This document shows, piece by piece, positions 16,261 through 24,500 of a stretch of 64,000 nucleotides of DNA. This DNA is from Paenibacillus_AR mesotrionivorans. GTDB lineage: Bacteria; Bacillota; Bacilli; Paenibacillales; NBRC-103111. The DNA is taken from assembly GCF_046098205.1 (NCBI RefSeq), contig NZ_JBJURJ010000008.1, forward strand, positions 186,001 to 250,000, given 5' to 3'. The stretch's first letter is position 1; each line of letters opens with the position of its first letter. The position numbers and the translations under genes are program-made. The notes beneath the pieces are model-generated. The model saw only the letters and a list, made by a program, of their open reading frames with translations, searched no databases and was not told the origin of the DNA.

Positions 16261-17073
16261 TTACTTAATCCCCGAATGGATGAAGCTGTTGATAAACTGG
16301 CGCTGGAACAACAGGAACAAGATCATCAAGGGTGCAATGACCAGCAAAGTAGCAGCGCTGACCTCTGTCCATTGGGCACCCACCTCGAAGGATTGGGCGA
16401 AGATCGCCAGCCCTACGGTCAGGGGACGGTTCTCCACGGAGTTGGTCACAATGAGCGGCCACAGGAAATTATTCCATTGGTAGCTAACGGAAACCAGGGC
16501 AAAGGCCAGATACGCCGGGCGGGACAGAGGCACATAGATGGTCCAGAGAATCCGCCACTTGGAGGCTCCTTCCACAACAGCGGCATCGTCCAGCTCGGAG
16601 GGCAGCGTCTTAAAGGTTTGCCGGAGCAGAAAAATACCGAAGGCTGAAGCGTAATACGGCAGCATAATCCCCAGCTTTGTGTCCAGCAGGGAAAGCTCCT
16701 TGAGCACACTGTAATTGGGGAAAATCAGAACATCCGCCGGCACCATAATCTGCACCAGGAACAACAGGAATACCGCTGTTTTCCCCCAGAATTCCAGTCT
16801 TGCAAACGCATATGCAGCCATCGTGACAGTAAGCATCTGTACAGCGAATACGGCAACCACCAGCAGCACCGTATTGACGTAATATTGGGCAAAAGGAGCT
16901 GCTTCCCACACCCGGCCGAAGTTATCCAGGGTAAACTGCAGGGAAAATAAGGAGTCCAACGCCACCTGCTTGGGGCGGAAAGCCGTTACCGCCATCCATA
17001 TCAGCGGAACCAGCCACAGCACAGACAGCAGCAGCATGAGCCCGCGTTCAACTTTCCATTTTGTCGGGAGCAT
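16261..17073 (-). CDS. Sugar/glycerol-3-phosphate ABC transporter permease, UgpE/MalG type
   Basis: A 270-residue inner-membrane permease with six hydrophobic segments and the cytoplasmic EAA loop (about ELDDAAVVEGASKWRILWTI, ending YVPLSRPA), which contacts the ATPase. The start is ATG 17073 behind AAAGG; the frame stays open further upstream but the family N-terminus (MLPTKWKVERGLMLLLSVLW) begins here. It lies 17 bp after the partner permease and ends the ugp-like unit. No ATPase gene follows, so a shared MsmX-like ATPase encoded elsewhere is inferred. The glycerol-phosphate assignment comes from the solute-binding protein and the neighbourhood. Confidence 0.85.
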   Translation of the reverse strand: MLPTKWKVERGLMLLLSVLWLVPLIWMAVTAFRPKQVALDSLFSLQFTLDNFGRVWEAAPFAQYYVNTVLLVVAVFAVQMLTVTMAAYAFARLEFWGKTAVFLLFLVQIMVPADVLIFPNYSVLKELSLLDTKLGIMLPYYASAFGIFLLRQTFKTLPSELDDAAVVEGASKWRILWTIYVPLSRPAYLAFALVSVSYQWNNFLWPLIVTNSVENRPLTVGLAIFAQSFEVGAQWTEVSAATLLVIAPLMILFLLFQRQFINSFIHSGIK

Positions 17074-17090
17074 AGAATCGCCTTTCCTAT

Positions 17091-17987
17091 TTAATGATAA
17101 TGAATCCGCTTGTCCATACCGAGGAAGTTCAATGCGGCCAACAACAAAAGCACCGCTACCATCACAACCGTCAACGCCGCTGCCATCCCTTGATCCCAGA
17201 AGCTGAACGCCGTTTCGTATATATAGTACAAGAGCAGACTGCTGGAATTGTTGGGGCCGCCCTTGGTCATAATCAACAGATGGTCTACCAGCTTGAAGGA
17301 ATTGGTCAAGGCAATAATGGTCACAAACAGCGTGGTTGGCATCAAAAGCGGGAAGGTAATCTTCCGGAACATCGTCCATCGCCCTACTCCGTCCACCTGG
17401 GCGGATTCATACAGCTCCGGTGAAATATTCTGCAGCCCGGCCAGATAAAAAATCATGAAATAGCCGGCTTCCTTCCATACGACCATAGCAATCAAAGCCC
17501 ACATAACCGTTCCCGGCGAACCCAGCCAATTAATGTTGGAAGCATTGCTGAACCAGCCGACGGCACGGCTCAAGAGCCCATATTGGGGCGTATAGATGAA
17601 CAGCCACACGTTGGCGGCGGCGATCATGGGCATCAGCGTCGGATAAAAGAAAGCCACCCGCATAAAGCTGGTCCCCCGCAGGGCTTTGTTGGCGAACACC
17701 GCCATCAGCAGGGCAAGTCCGATGGAAATAGGCACAGTGCCCAAGGCAAACCACAGGTTATTCAGCATCACTTTTTGGAAAATCGGGTCCTTCACCATGT
17801 CTACATACTGGTCTGCCCCGGCAAAAACCGGCTCCGGATGTGCCAGATCCGCCCGGAAGAAGCTGAGCCGAATGGTTTTGGCGATGGGATAAAAGGTAAA
17901 CAAAAACAGGAACAGCAAGGAAGGCAGCAGAAGCAGCCAGGCAAAGGCGTTTGTTTTGAAGCGTGGGGATATCAGTCTGCCATTCAA
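17091..17987 (-). CDS. Sugar/glycerol-3-phosphate ABC transporter permease, UgpA/MalF type
   Basis: A 298-residue permease with six membrane segments: LLLLPSLLFLFLFTFYPIAK opens the transmembrane region and the EAA loop reads ELYESAQVDGVGRWTMFRKI. It is paired with the MalG-type permease downstream. I place the start at TTG 17987, 7 bp after GGAGG; there is no competing ATG in frame near the family N-terminus (NGRLISPRFKTNAFAWLLLL). The weak TTG start and the structured 185-bp gap before it may lower its expression relative to the binding protein. Confidence 0.85.
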   Translation of the reverse strand: MNGRLISPRFKTNAFAWLLLLPSLLFLFLFTFYPIAKTIRLSFFRADLAHPEPVFAGADQYVDMVKDPIFQKVMLNNLWFALGTVPISIGLALLMAVFANKALRGTSFMRVAFFYPTLMPMIAAANVWLFIYTPQYGLLSRAVGWFSNASNINWLGSPGTVMWALIAMVVWKEAGYFMIFYLAGLQNISPELYESAQVDGVGRWTMFRKITFPLLMPTTLFVTIIALTNSFKLVDHLLIMTKGGPNNSSSLLLYYIYETAFSFWDQGMAAALTVVMVAVLLLLAALNFLGMDKRIHYH

Positions 17988-18000
17988 GGGGGAACCTCCA

Positions 18001-18158
18001 ATCTGGTAATAACTTGGTCCAAGCCAGGGGCCGGATAAGTTATGGACAGCTTCGAAATTGGCGAAGCCAATTTGAAGGATCATCTGGTAGTAACATGGTC
18101 CATAATGGTCCTCTCCACAAGCTGCGGCGTTAAGCCTACCGCTTCGGCCGCAGCTGTG
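18001..18158 (-). repeat. Structured gap between binding-protein and permease genes
   Basis: The gap 17988-18171 holds a hairpin (CACAAGCTGCGGC at 18116-18128 with GCCGCAGCTGTG at 18147-18158), a small inverted repeat AAATTGGC/GCCAATTT near 18055-18073, and two imperfect direct copies of about 21 bp (18001-18021 and 18082-18102, ATCTGGTARTAAC-TGGTCCA). Stem-loops here commonly protect the upstream binding-protein mRNA; that role is inferred. Confidence 0.5.
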
Positions 18159-18171
18159 GTGAAAACCTGTG

Positions 18172-19536
18172 TTATTTGTTGTACGGCTCCAGCACCTTGT
18201 CCGCATCCTGCTGGGCTTTCTTCAGGGAGTCGGCAGGTGTCTCGGTTCCGGTGAGTACGGCCTGCACCTGGTCATTCAGGATCTTCATCACCCTGCCGTT
18301 GTTATGAGTGGACAGCTCAGCGGCTGCATATTGCAGTTGGTCCCGGGCCACCAGCGTCTGCGGGAAGTCAGCTGCATATTTCTTCATGCGTTCCGTTTCA
18401 TAAGCCGACTTCTTAACCGCCACATATCCGGTGTCCATGCTCCACTGGGCAGCACGTTCGGTTTCGGTCATGAACTTGACAAACTTCCAGGCTGCGTCCT
18501 GCTTCTTCTTGTCAATATCCTTGAATATGTAGAAGTTGCCGCCGCCTGTTGGGCTGCCGTAGCTTTTCTGCTGGGGCAGGTAGGTCACGCCGAAGTCAAA
18601 CTTGGCATTGGTTTTGACGTTGGTCAGGTTGCCGGTGGTATGGTACATCATCGCGGTTTTCCCTTGGATAAAGTCCGAGGGCACCGTCCCCCATTCGGTT
18701 GCACCTGTAGGCATAACCTTGTCCTTCTGGGACAGGTCGTTCCAGAACTGCAGCCCCTCCACATTTTCAGGAGTGTTGAACATCACCTTTTTGCCGTCCT
18801 CGGTCATCAGGTTTTTTCCGTTTTGCAGGGCGAAGGTCTGCAGCATCCAGTACCCGTAGCCCGTTACCGGAATCTCCAGGCCCCAGCGGCCTTCCTTGGT
18901 CAGCTTTTTGGCGTAGTCGCGCATTTCCTCCCAGGTTTTCGGCGGCTTCTCCGGATCAAGACCGGCATCCTTGAACATTTGTTTATTGTAATAAAGCACA
19001 ATGGTGCTGCGTTGGAACGGAATGCTCCAGGTTTTGCCGCCGGTTTGGGAATTGGCCATAAAAGCAGGATAGAAGTCGCTCAAATAGCTGCTGCCTTCCT
19101 TGGCAATATAATCATCCAAAGGCAGGATGGCGTTCATATCCAGCAGGCTGAACAGCTCGGTGGATTGGAGCACGGCTACATCAGGCGGACTTTTGCTTTG
19201 CACACCTGCCTGGGTTTTGACCGCCGTATCGGCATAGCTGCCGGTATAAACGGGCTTGACGGTAACATTGGGATTTTCCTTGGTAAATTCCTTGGCCATA
19301 TTCTCGATGGTGGTGGTCAACGGGCCGCCTACAGCAATGGGATAATAGAAGGTCAGCTCCACCTTCTCGCTGCTTTCGGCGGAAGGGGCCGTGCTGGGGG
19401 CACCGCTGGCTGTTGTGCCGGTTGGATTTGTGCTGTTTGCAGGTGCTCCGGTGGTAGCCGTACCGTTGTTGCCGCAGCCGAACAATACCGAAAAACAGAG
19501 GGCTGCACTTGCCGCTTTCAGAACATGGGAACGCAT
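18172..19536 (-). CDS. Extracellular solute-binding lipoprotein, UgpB-like (glycerol-3-phosphate)
   Basis: A 454-residue lipoprotein: basic N-terminus, hydrophobic ALCFSVLFGC with the lipobox Cys at about 23, then a low-complexity Thr/Ala/Ser linker (25-50) and a family 1 periplasmic-binding fold. The opening VELTFYYPIAVGGPLTTTIE and the later segment WSIPFQRSTIVLYYNKQMFK, DAGLDPEKPPKTWEEMRDYA follow E. coli UgpB closely (FNSSTPVLYYNKDAF, AGLDPEQPPKTW). UgpB binds sn-glycerol-3-phosphate and glycerophosphocholine. The neighbouring GDPD, GlpP-type regulator and HAD phosphatase fit this substrate. It heads the importer unit, with a Pho-box-like array upstream. Another sugar-like ligand cannot be excluded. 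Confidence 0.8.
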   Translation of the reverse strand: MRSHVLKAASAALCFSVLFGCGNNGTATTGAPANSTNPTGTTASGAPSTAPSAESSEKVELTFYYPIAVGGPLTTTIENMAKEFTKENPNVTVKPVYTGSYADTAVKTQAGVQSKSPPDVAVLQSTELFSLLDMNAILPLDDYIAKEGSSYLSDFYPAFMANSQTGGKTWSIPFQRSTIVLYYNKQMFKDAGLDPEKPPKTWEEMRDYAKKLTKEGRWGLEIPVTGYGYWMLQTFALQNGKNLMTEDGKKVMFNTPENVEGLQFWNDLSQKDKVMPTGATEWGTVPSDFIQGKTAMMYHTTGNLTNVKTNAKFDFGVTYLPQQKSYGSPTGGGNFYIFKDIDKKKQDAAWKFVKFMTETERAAQWSMDTGYVAVKKSAYETERMKKYAADFPQTLVARDQLQYAAAELSTHNNGRVMKILNDQVQAVLTGTETPADSLKKAQQDADKVLEPYNK

Positions 19537-19639
19537 GATTTTCTCTCCTTTGTTATACTGGATTGTGATTATGCTTCCGCTTCTCCTGGCGCCCGCTTGC
19601 TGCTACCACTCACACTCTAGCAAATCAGCAAACGAATAG

Positions 19640-19667
19640 AATTATCGCAATGTGAAGCGGGTGTAAA
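19640..19667 (-). promoter_or_regulatory. Pho-box-like repeats upstream of the ugpB-like gene
   Basis: On the minus strand TTTACA (19662-19667) and TTCACA (19651-19656) are exactly 11 bp apart, followed 11 bp later by the weaker ATAATT (19640-19645). Two near-consensus TT(A/T/C)ACA units at this spacing are what PhoP dimers bind in Bacillus. The array overlaps the space between the HAD gene stop and the ugpB start. Confidence 0.55.
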
Positions 19668-19679
19668 TATTGCTTGTCC

Positions 19680-20480
19680 CTACAAGGAGGCCGACATGGC
19701 GGTTAACAGCTCCTCCATGGTGCTCCACACGTAATCCGGCCGGAGTCCCGATTGCTCCAGTTCCTCCCGGGATGCCGCCCCGGTCAGCACCAACGCTGTG
19801 CCGAAGCCGTGAACAATGCCGAAGCGCACATCCGTCTCCAGCCGGTCCCCTACCATCAGACAGCGCTCCGCCGGAAGCTTCGATTCCTCCAATACCTTGG
19901 CGGCATAATAAGCGGAGGGTTTACCGATGACCATGCCGATATGGGCGCTGCCTGCTGTTTCGATCGCCTTGACCAGCGGCCAGGTATCCGGCAGCAGATC
20001 GTTCTCCACGGGGCAATTGGGATCCGGATTGGCCGCGATCAGCTGGGCGCCGTTGCGCAGGGCCCGGGCTGCCTGATGCAGCTTGTGGTAATCAAAGCGG
20101 GTATCCATACCCACCAGCACATGAGTGGCAGCCAGCGGATTCCCAGTGCAGTCCACCCCGGCCAAGATGAGCTCCTTCAGCAGAGCGGGCTCCCCGATGG
20201 CATAAACCACCGTATTGGGAGTTACATCCTTCAGATAAACGGCCGACGCATACCCTGCGGTAATAATTTCATGCTCGTATGCCGCAAGCCCCAGCCGCCG
20301 CAGACGGTCCGCACATTCCTGGCGTGTCCGGGTGGTGGTATTGCTCAGGAACATGACCTTTTTACCGGACCGCCGCAGCAGGTCCAGACTCTCCGGGACA
20401 CCGGGCAGAAGCCGTCCGCCCAGATAAATGGTCCCGTCCAAATCAAAAAAATAACCCTCGTACTTCCATACCTCCGGCAA
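19680..20480 (-). CDS. HAD-IIA family phosphatase (NagD/AraL-like; possible glycerol-phosphate phosphatase)
   Basis: A 266-residue cytoplasmic HAD hydrolase. Motif I is FFDLDGTIY (nucleophile and acid Asp, about residues 11-19), motif II LSNTTTRT, and motif III/IV GKPSAYYAAKVL followed by MVGDRLETDV. The C2-type cap with HVLVGMDTRFDY is characteristic of subfamily IIA (NagD, phosphoglycolate/glycerol-3-phosphate phosphatases). I place the start at TTG 20480; family similarity begins exactly there, and the frame upstream runs through the leader terminator, so those bases are unlikely to be translated. The Pho-box promoter and the leader hairpins shared with the GDPD gene put it in the glycerol-phosphate regulon, which favours a polyol-phosphate substrate. 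Confidence 0.82.
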   Translation of the reverse strand: MPEVWKYEGYFFDLDGTIYLGGRLLPGVPESLDLLRRSGKKVMFLSNTTTRTRQECADRLRRLGLAAYEHEIITAGYASAVYLKDVTPNTVVYAIGEPALLKELILAGVDCTGNPLAATHVLVGMDTRFDYHKLHQAARALRNGAQLIAANPDPNCPVENDLLPDTWPLVKAIETAGSAHIGMVIGKPSAYYAAKVLEESKLPAERCLMVGDRLETDVRFGIVHGFGTALVLTGAASREELEQSGLRPDYVWSTMEELLTAMSASL

Positions 20481-20512
20481 TCTGCCTGCAGCCCCTTTCC
20501 TGAGGAAACCAA

Positions 20513-20595
20513 AAAACCCTTTATGCGGCTTCAAACAGCATACACGAATACACGCATGTGTATGTGCTTGCTTGCTGGCTGCATAAAAGGGTTTT
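20513..20595 (-). terminator. Leader terminator (attenuator) upstream of the HAD phosphatase gene
   Basis: On the minus strand a 14-bp stem with one bulged A pairs ACCCTTTTATGC-side bases (20581-20595) with GCATAAAGGGTTTT (20513-20526), followed by TTTTTTGG. It lies between the promoter and the TTG start, so unconditioned transcription should stop here. The ACCC of its 5' arm can instead pair with the upstream GGGT (antiterminator). Confidence 0.8.
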
Positions 20596-20627
20596 CTCCT
20601 CGACTCTACCCTATGCGTATTCAGTTG
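20586..20627 (-). promoter_or_regulatory. Conserved leader: CAACTGAATACG box and antiterminator hairpin (HAD gene)
   Basis: Reading the minus strand: CAACTGAATACG (20616-20627), then GGGT, a loop with GAGTCGAGGAGA, and ACCC, which would form a short antiterminator competing with the terminator that uses the same ACCC. The box, the loop GAG-CGAGGAGA and the pairing recur upstream of the GDPD gene (27065-27100). GlpP, encoded next door, is the obvious candidate ligand-dependent antiterminator. Confidence 0.65.
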
Positions 20628-20653
20628 AATCACTCTTGCTTGTCCTGCTTGTC

Positions 20654-20710
20654 ATTATATTAGCCCGCCATTGTTAACCGCCGATTATCTCCAGATGAAG
20701 AGTTTGTAAA
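20654..20710 (-). promoter_or_regulatory. Pho-box promoter of the HAD phosphatase gene
   Basis: Four hexamers at exact 11-bp steps on the minus strand: TTTACA (20705-20710), TTCATC (20694-20699), ATAATC (20683-20688), TTAACA (20672-20677). A perfect -10 TATAAT (20654-20659) follows 12 bp later, with no normal -35 box. This is the layout of PhoP-activated promoters in Bacillus. Confidence 0.7.
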
Positions 20711-20728
20711 TCCCGGAGCAGGCAACCG

Positions 20729-21292
20729 TCATACCCAAAGCCGCTTATCCCCCATGGACACCGCCATGGCCCCGGCCTCCAGCGCCGTATGGATTTCGCT
20801 GTGGTCGCGGATCAGCCCTCCCGCAATAATCGGCACGTTGACGCGGGTTTTCAGCTCCCGGATGACCCTAGGGATGAGACCCGGCATAATCTCCACCGCA
20901 TCCGGTCCGCTCTGTTCAATATTCTGGATGCCATGCTGCAGCGCTCCCGTATCAATAAGAAACAGACGCTGAATGGCCATCAGCCCGTTCCGTTTGGCAT
21001 GTTTCACGAAATGGCTTTTGGTGGAAATGATTCCCGTTGGACGGACCTTCTCCGCGATATACTTCATCACGATGGGGTCCCCTCCCAACCCCATAATAAA
21101 ATCCACATGGAGAAACACCTGTTTGCCCGCACTCAGGGCTTGTCCCACATAGTGCTCAACGGTCAGTAAATCTCCCGTCAGCAGAAAAATAGCGGGCCAT
21201 TCGCTCCTGCAAGCCTCCTCCAGATCCTCCGGGGTACGCACCGCGGGGATAATCTTTTTTTCCACCCAATACTCATGCAAACCCGGTTTCAC
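20729..21292 (-). CDS. glpP: Glycerol-3-phosphate-responsive antiterminator, GlpP family
   Basis: A 187-residue TIM-barrel-type protein matching GlpP: IIPAVRTPEDLEEA at the N-terminus, IFLLTGDLLTVEHYV, the conserved VFLHVDFIMGLGGD, GIISTKSHFVKHAK, QRLFLIDTGAL, DAVEIMPGLIPRVI and PIIAGGLIRDHSEI. B. subtilis GlpP, activated by glycerol-3-phosphate, prevents termination in leaders of glp mRNAs. The start is GTG 21292 behind AAAAGGAG. Two leaders with terminator/antiterminator alternatives lie close by (20513-20627 and 27005-27100), which are its likely targets. It is transcribed toward the HAD gene but that gene has its own promoter. Confidence 0.9.
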   Translation of the reverse strand: MKPGLHEYWVEKKIIPAVRTPEDLEEACRSEWPAIFLLTGDLLTVEHYVGQALSAGKQVFLHVDFIMGLGGDPIVMKYIAEKVRPTGIISTKSHFVKHAKRNGLMAIQRLFLIDTGALQHGIQNIEQSGPDAVEIMPGLIPRVIRELKTRVNVPIIAGGLIRDHSEIHTALEAGAMAVSMGDKRLWV

Positions 21293-21351
21293 AAGCCACC
21301 ACTCCTTTTATCGTATCTCCTCCACCTTATCAAATGAACATTCGGGGAATG

Positions 21352-21488
21352 TTAACGGAACTTAAGAGACGCTTACAGGGGAATTTCAGGCTCCAAAGCC
21401 CGCTTTTCCCACTGTAAGCGCTCCGCAGTTCCGTTAGCGGTTCCCCAGACCGGAATTCCGGTGGTAAGGGTTATACAGTTCCGTTACA
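21352..21488. repeat. Partial intergenic repeat element (three copies)
   Basis: One direct copy (21352-21378, TTAACGGAACTTAAGAGACG then CTTACAG) and two inverted copies sharing CAGTTCCGTTA (at 21426 and at 21476, exactly 50 bp apart). The longer inverted copy, 21412-21437, also has GTAAGCGCTCC. The motif frame (TAACGG, GAG, CGCT) resembles the element at 13201-13385. The expected fourth copy near 21302 is absent, where the GlpP ribosome binding site lies. Confidence 0.6.
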
Positions 21489-21518
21489 GGTACAAGCAGC
21501 AGCCACAGCCTCCGCCCA

Positions 21519-24500
21519 TCATTCGTTGATAAACCGCGCCTTGGCCAAAAGACGCTTCAGCATAGCTGCAGACTCGGCACGGGTGGCCGTTCCTTGCGGA
21601 GACAAGGTAGTGTCCGTGGTGCCGTTCATCAGCCCTAGCCCGATGGCGGAAGCAATCTCCTCCTTGGCCCAAATAATCTGCGCAGAATCGGTATACGGCT
21701 TCAGTACGTTCAGATCCTCTACTGCACCCTTGCCTGTGCCGGTAACAGCCAATGCCCGCATGGTCATTGCCGCCAGCTCCTCGCGGGTAATGACCCGGTC
21801 CGGCCGGAAGGTGCCATCGTCGTAGCCGTTAATGAGACCTGAGGCTACGGCTGTGGCCACATCACGGGAATACCAGGCCTCGGCTGCCACATCCTTGAAG
21901 GTAGAGCTTGCTGCCACAGGGCTTAAGCCCAAAGCGCGAACCAGCAATGCCGCAAACTCAGCGCGGGTAATGGTGCGGTCGCCCTCAAAGCTCCCGTTCC
22001 CCGTTCCTTCCACGATGAGCTTGTTGGCCAACAGCTCCACATCCTTCGCCGCCCAATGTCCGGTCATATCGGCGAAGCGGAAGTCATGCTCCACTATCGT
22101 GTAGACGCTGTTGCCCGGGCGTTTGATCTCCACCACAGACTTCCCGTCCTTCACCGAGAAAAGGGACGGTACAAACCGCAGCCCGCCCCATTCCGGGGAA
22201 TACCAGGCGGCAGTGGCTTTGCGCGGATCAACCGTCTTTTGTACGGTCATCTCTCTGGTGATATAGTCGGAGCCAAAGGTGAGCTTGACGGTTTTCCCGT
22301 TGGATGCGGAGGCCTTTACCTCAAAGTCCAACGGCTCTACCGCCAACATGCCTCCTGTTAACGCCAGCGCTTGGTTCAGTCCGGTTGTTTCCGCTTCATT
22401 CAGCTTGCGGATCGACACGTGAAGGGTAACATCATCTACATTGCTGCCCAAATCCCGTGCCAGATCGTCCAGCTTCAATACGGACAGCGGCAAATGGTAT
22501 GCGGCGTCCGCTCCATTAATTACCAGTTGTTTGCCGGACTGGTTCGCAGCCTCAAGCAGGCCGCTGGCGGGAATAGCCAAGCTGCTTCCATCCAGCTTAA
22601 TCTCCACTTGGGAGTGGGTAGCTAAAGCCTTTTCCAAAGCGGCTGCTTCCACCTTACCATCCTTCGCCTCTACCGTATTAGCAGGCTGCACAGGCGGTGT
22701 TGCTTCGGGTGAAGGAGTCCCGGACGGTTGTTCCGGAGAACCCGGTTCTTCCGGACTGCTGTCATCCGGCGCACCTGCCACCTGGATTGTCACCGGAACA
22801 CTATACAAGTCATAGGTGCTGCTATCATCCAGCGTTGCAGTGTAACGGAGCAGTACATGGGCGGTGCCCGAATTCAGTGCCGTCACTTCGGTGCCGTTAA
22901 CGGCAACATGCTTTTGCCCGTCCAGCCAAACCAGTTCCGGCACAATTTCGGTTTGTGTACCTTTGTAGGCGGTGAGGATTGCCGACAGGTTGGCCTTGCC
23001 GTTTACATCCAGCTTATAGGTCTCCTGCTCCGGCTTGATGGAGTCCGCCCAATCTCCGGCCCAATGGGCATAGTCGGTGGTGAGGCCAAACACACCCAGC
23101 TTAAACAGATTCATCAGATCATTCTTGGAATTGATGGTCCAGGGGGAAACAATCAGCCCCCGGTGCTGGGCAGCTTCCAGGAAGTTCTTGCCGATGCCAT
23201 AATACCCCACGTCAAAGGTAGCATTTAACCCCTGCACCTGAGCCAGCGCATCCCGCACGGATTTGGTGGGATTGGATTCATTGGAGCTGATGCTGTTGAC
23301 CAATAATCCGGTAGGCATGTCCGGCATGATCTGGGACAGATAAGCCAGACGGTCCGGGCTAAAGGACATGGAATCGATATACGCCTCCGAATCCGTTTTT
23401 TCAATTAACTTCACATAAGCATCCACAACCGCATTGGTATCCGTTTGTTTGATCTCAGCCATGAGCATGGCATTGCGTTCCTTCACCAGTTCAATCTGCT
23501 CCAGGAAGGTGGGAATCTGCACATAGTCATAGCCCACCGGGAACGACTTGTTGGCATTCAGCTTTTTCAATTCCTCCAAGGTATATTGGGTGACATTACC
23601 GCTTCCGTTGGTGGTACGCTCCAAGGACCCGTCATGCAGAATCACCAGGTGGCCGTCCTTGCTCAGATAGATATCATTTTCGATAAAATCCGAACCATAG
23701 TCCAAAGCCAGTTTGTTGCTTTCAATGGTATTCTCCGGTGACATGGTCGGCAAACCGCGGTGGCCGATAATGTAAGGCTTGCGAATCAAGGTTGTTCCAT
23801 GGGAATACACCTTGTATGCGCCATAAGCCTGCTCCGGTGAAGCGGTGACGATGCCGTTGACCCCTGCGGTAATCAGCTTATGCATGGGCAAAGCCGGAGC
23901 TGCCGCCGATGTTTCCGCCGCTCCCCAAACCACAATAGCCCGGAGCTGGAGATAGTTGGTACGTTCTTTTGTAATGAAGCTTTGCGGCATCAGCGCAATC
24001 TTGGCGCCGTTCCGTGTGGTTTCCTTGCGGATGTCCATCAACGCCTCATCCGATAACCCGGCAGCCTTCCTGTAGTCGATGACACCTTGGGTCCTTTTGT
24101 AGCGCTGGCGTGCCTCCTTCACCAGCTCCTGATGGCCGGCATCGGCTATGATGAAGGAGTCCTCAATCTTGTGTGCTGTCAGATAATCCGTCAGTTCAAC
24201 AGCAGTGTCCGCATCATGGACATAAAAGGCGGGAATCATCCTAAACTGGAGGGATTCCAGTATGGCCGGCAGCTCTCCCAGCTCCTGTGTCCCGGTTGGG
24301 TCCGTCACCTTCAAACCTTTGCCCACATGCAGAATGACGGTAGCCGGAAGGTTCGGCTCAGCCAACGCCGCCAATTGACCGGCGCCAGTAATTTCCGTTA
24401 CCACGGACGGAGCCATGGCAATACCGGTGTCCGGGGAGGCAATCCGGGCAAACCGGTCCGCCGCCATAGGAGGGAGCGGGTCCAGCTGCAGCGTCACCTT

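Noticed and set aside
18169..19620. A 483-residue plus-strand frame
   Set aside because: It lies entirely antisense to the UgpB-like gene and has the His/Arg/Leu-rich look of a shadow frame.
20481..20633. N-terminal extension of the HAD phosphatase
   Set aside because: The open frame runs through the terminator stem and lacks family similarity; the HAD fold starts at residue 1 of TTG 20480.
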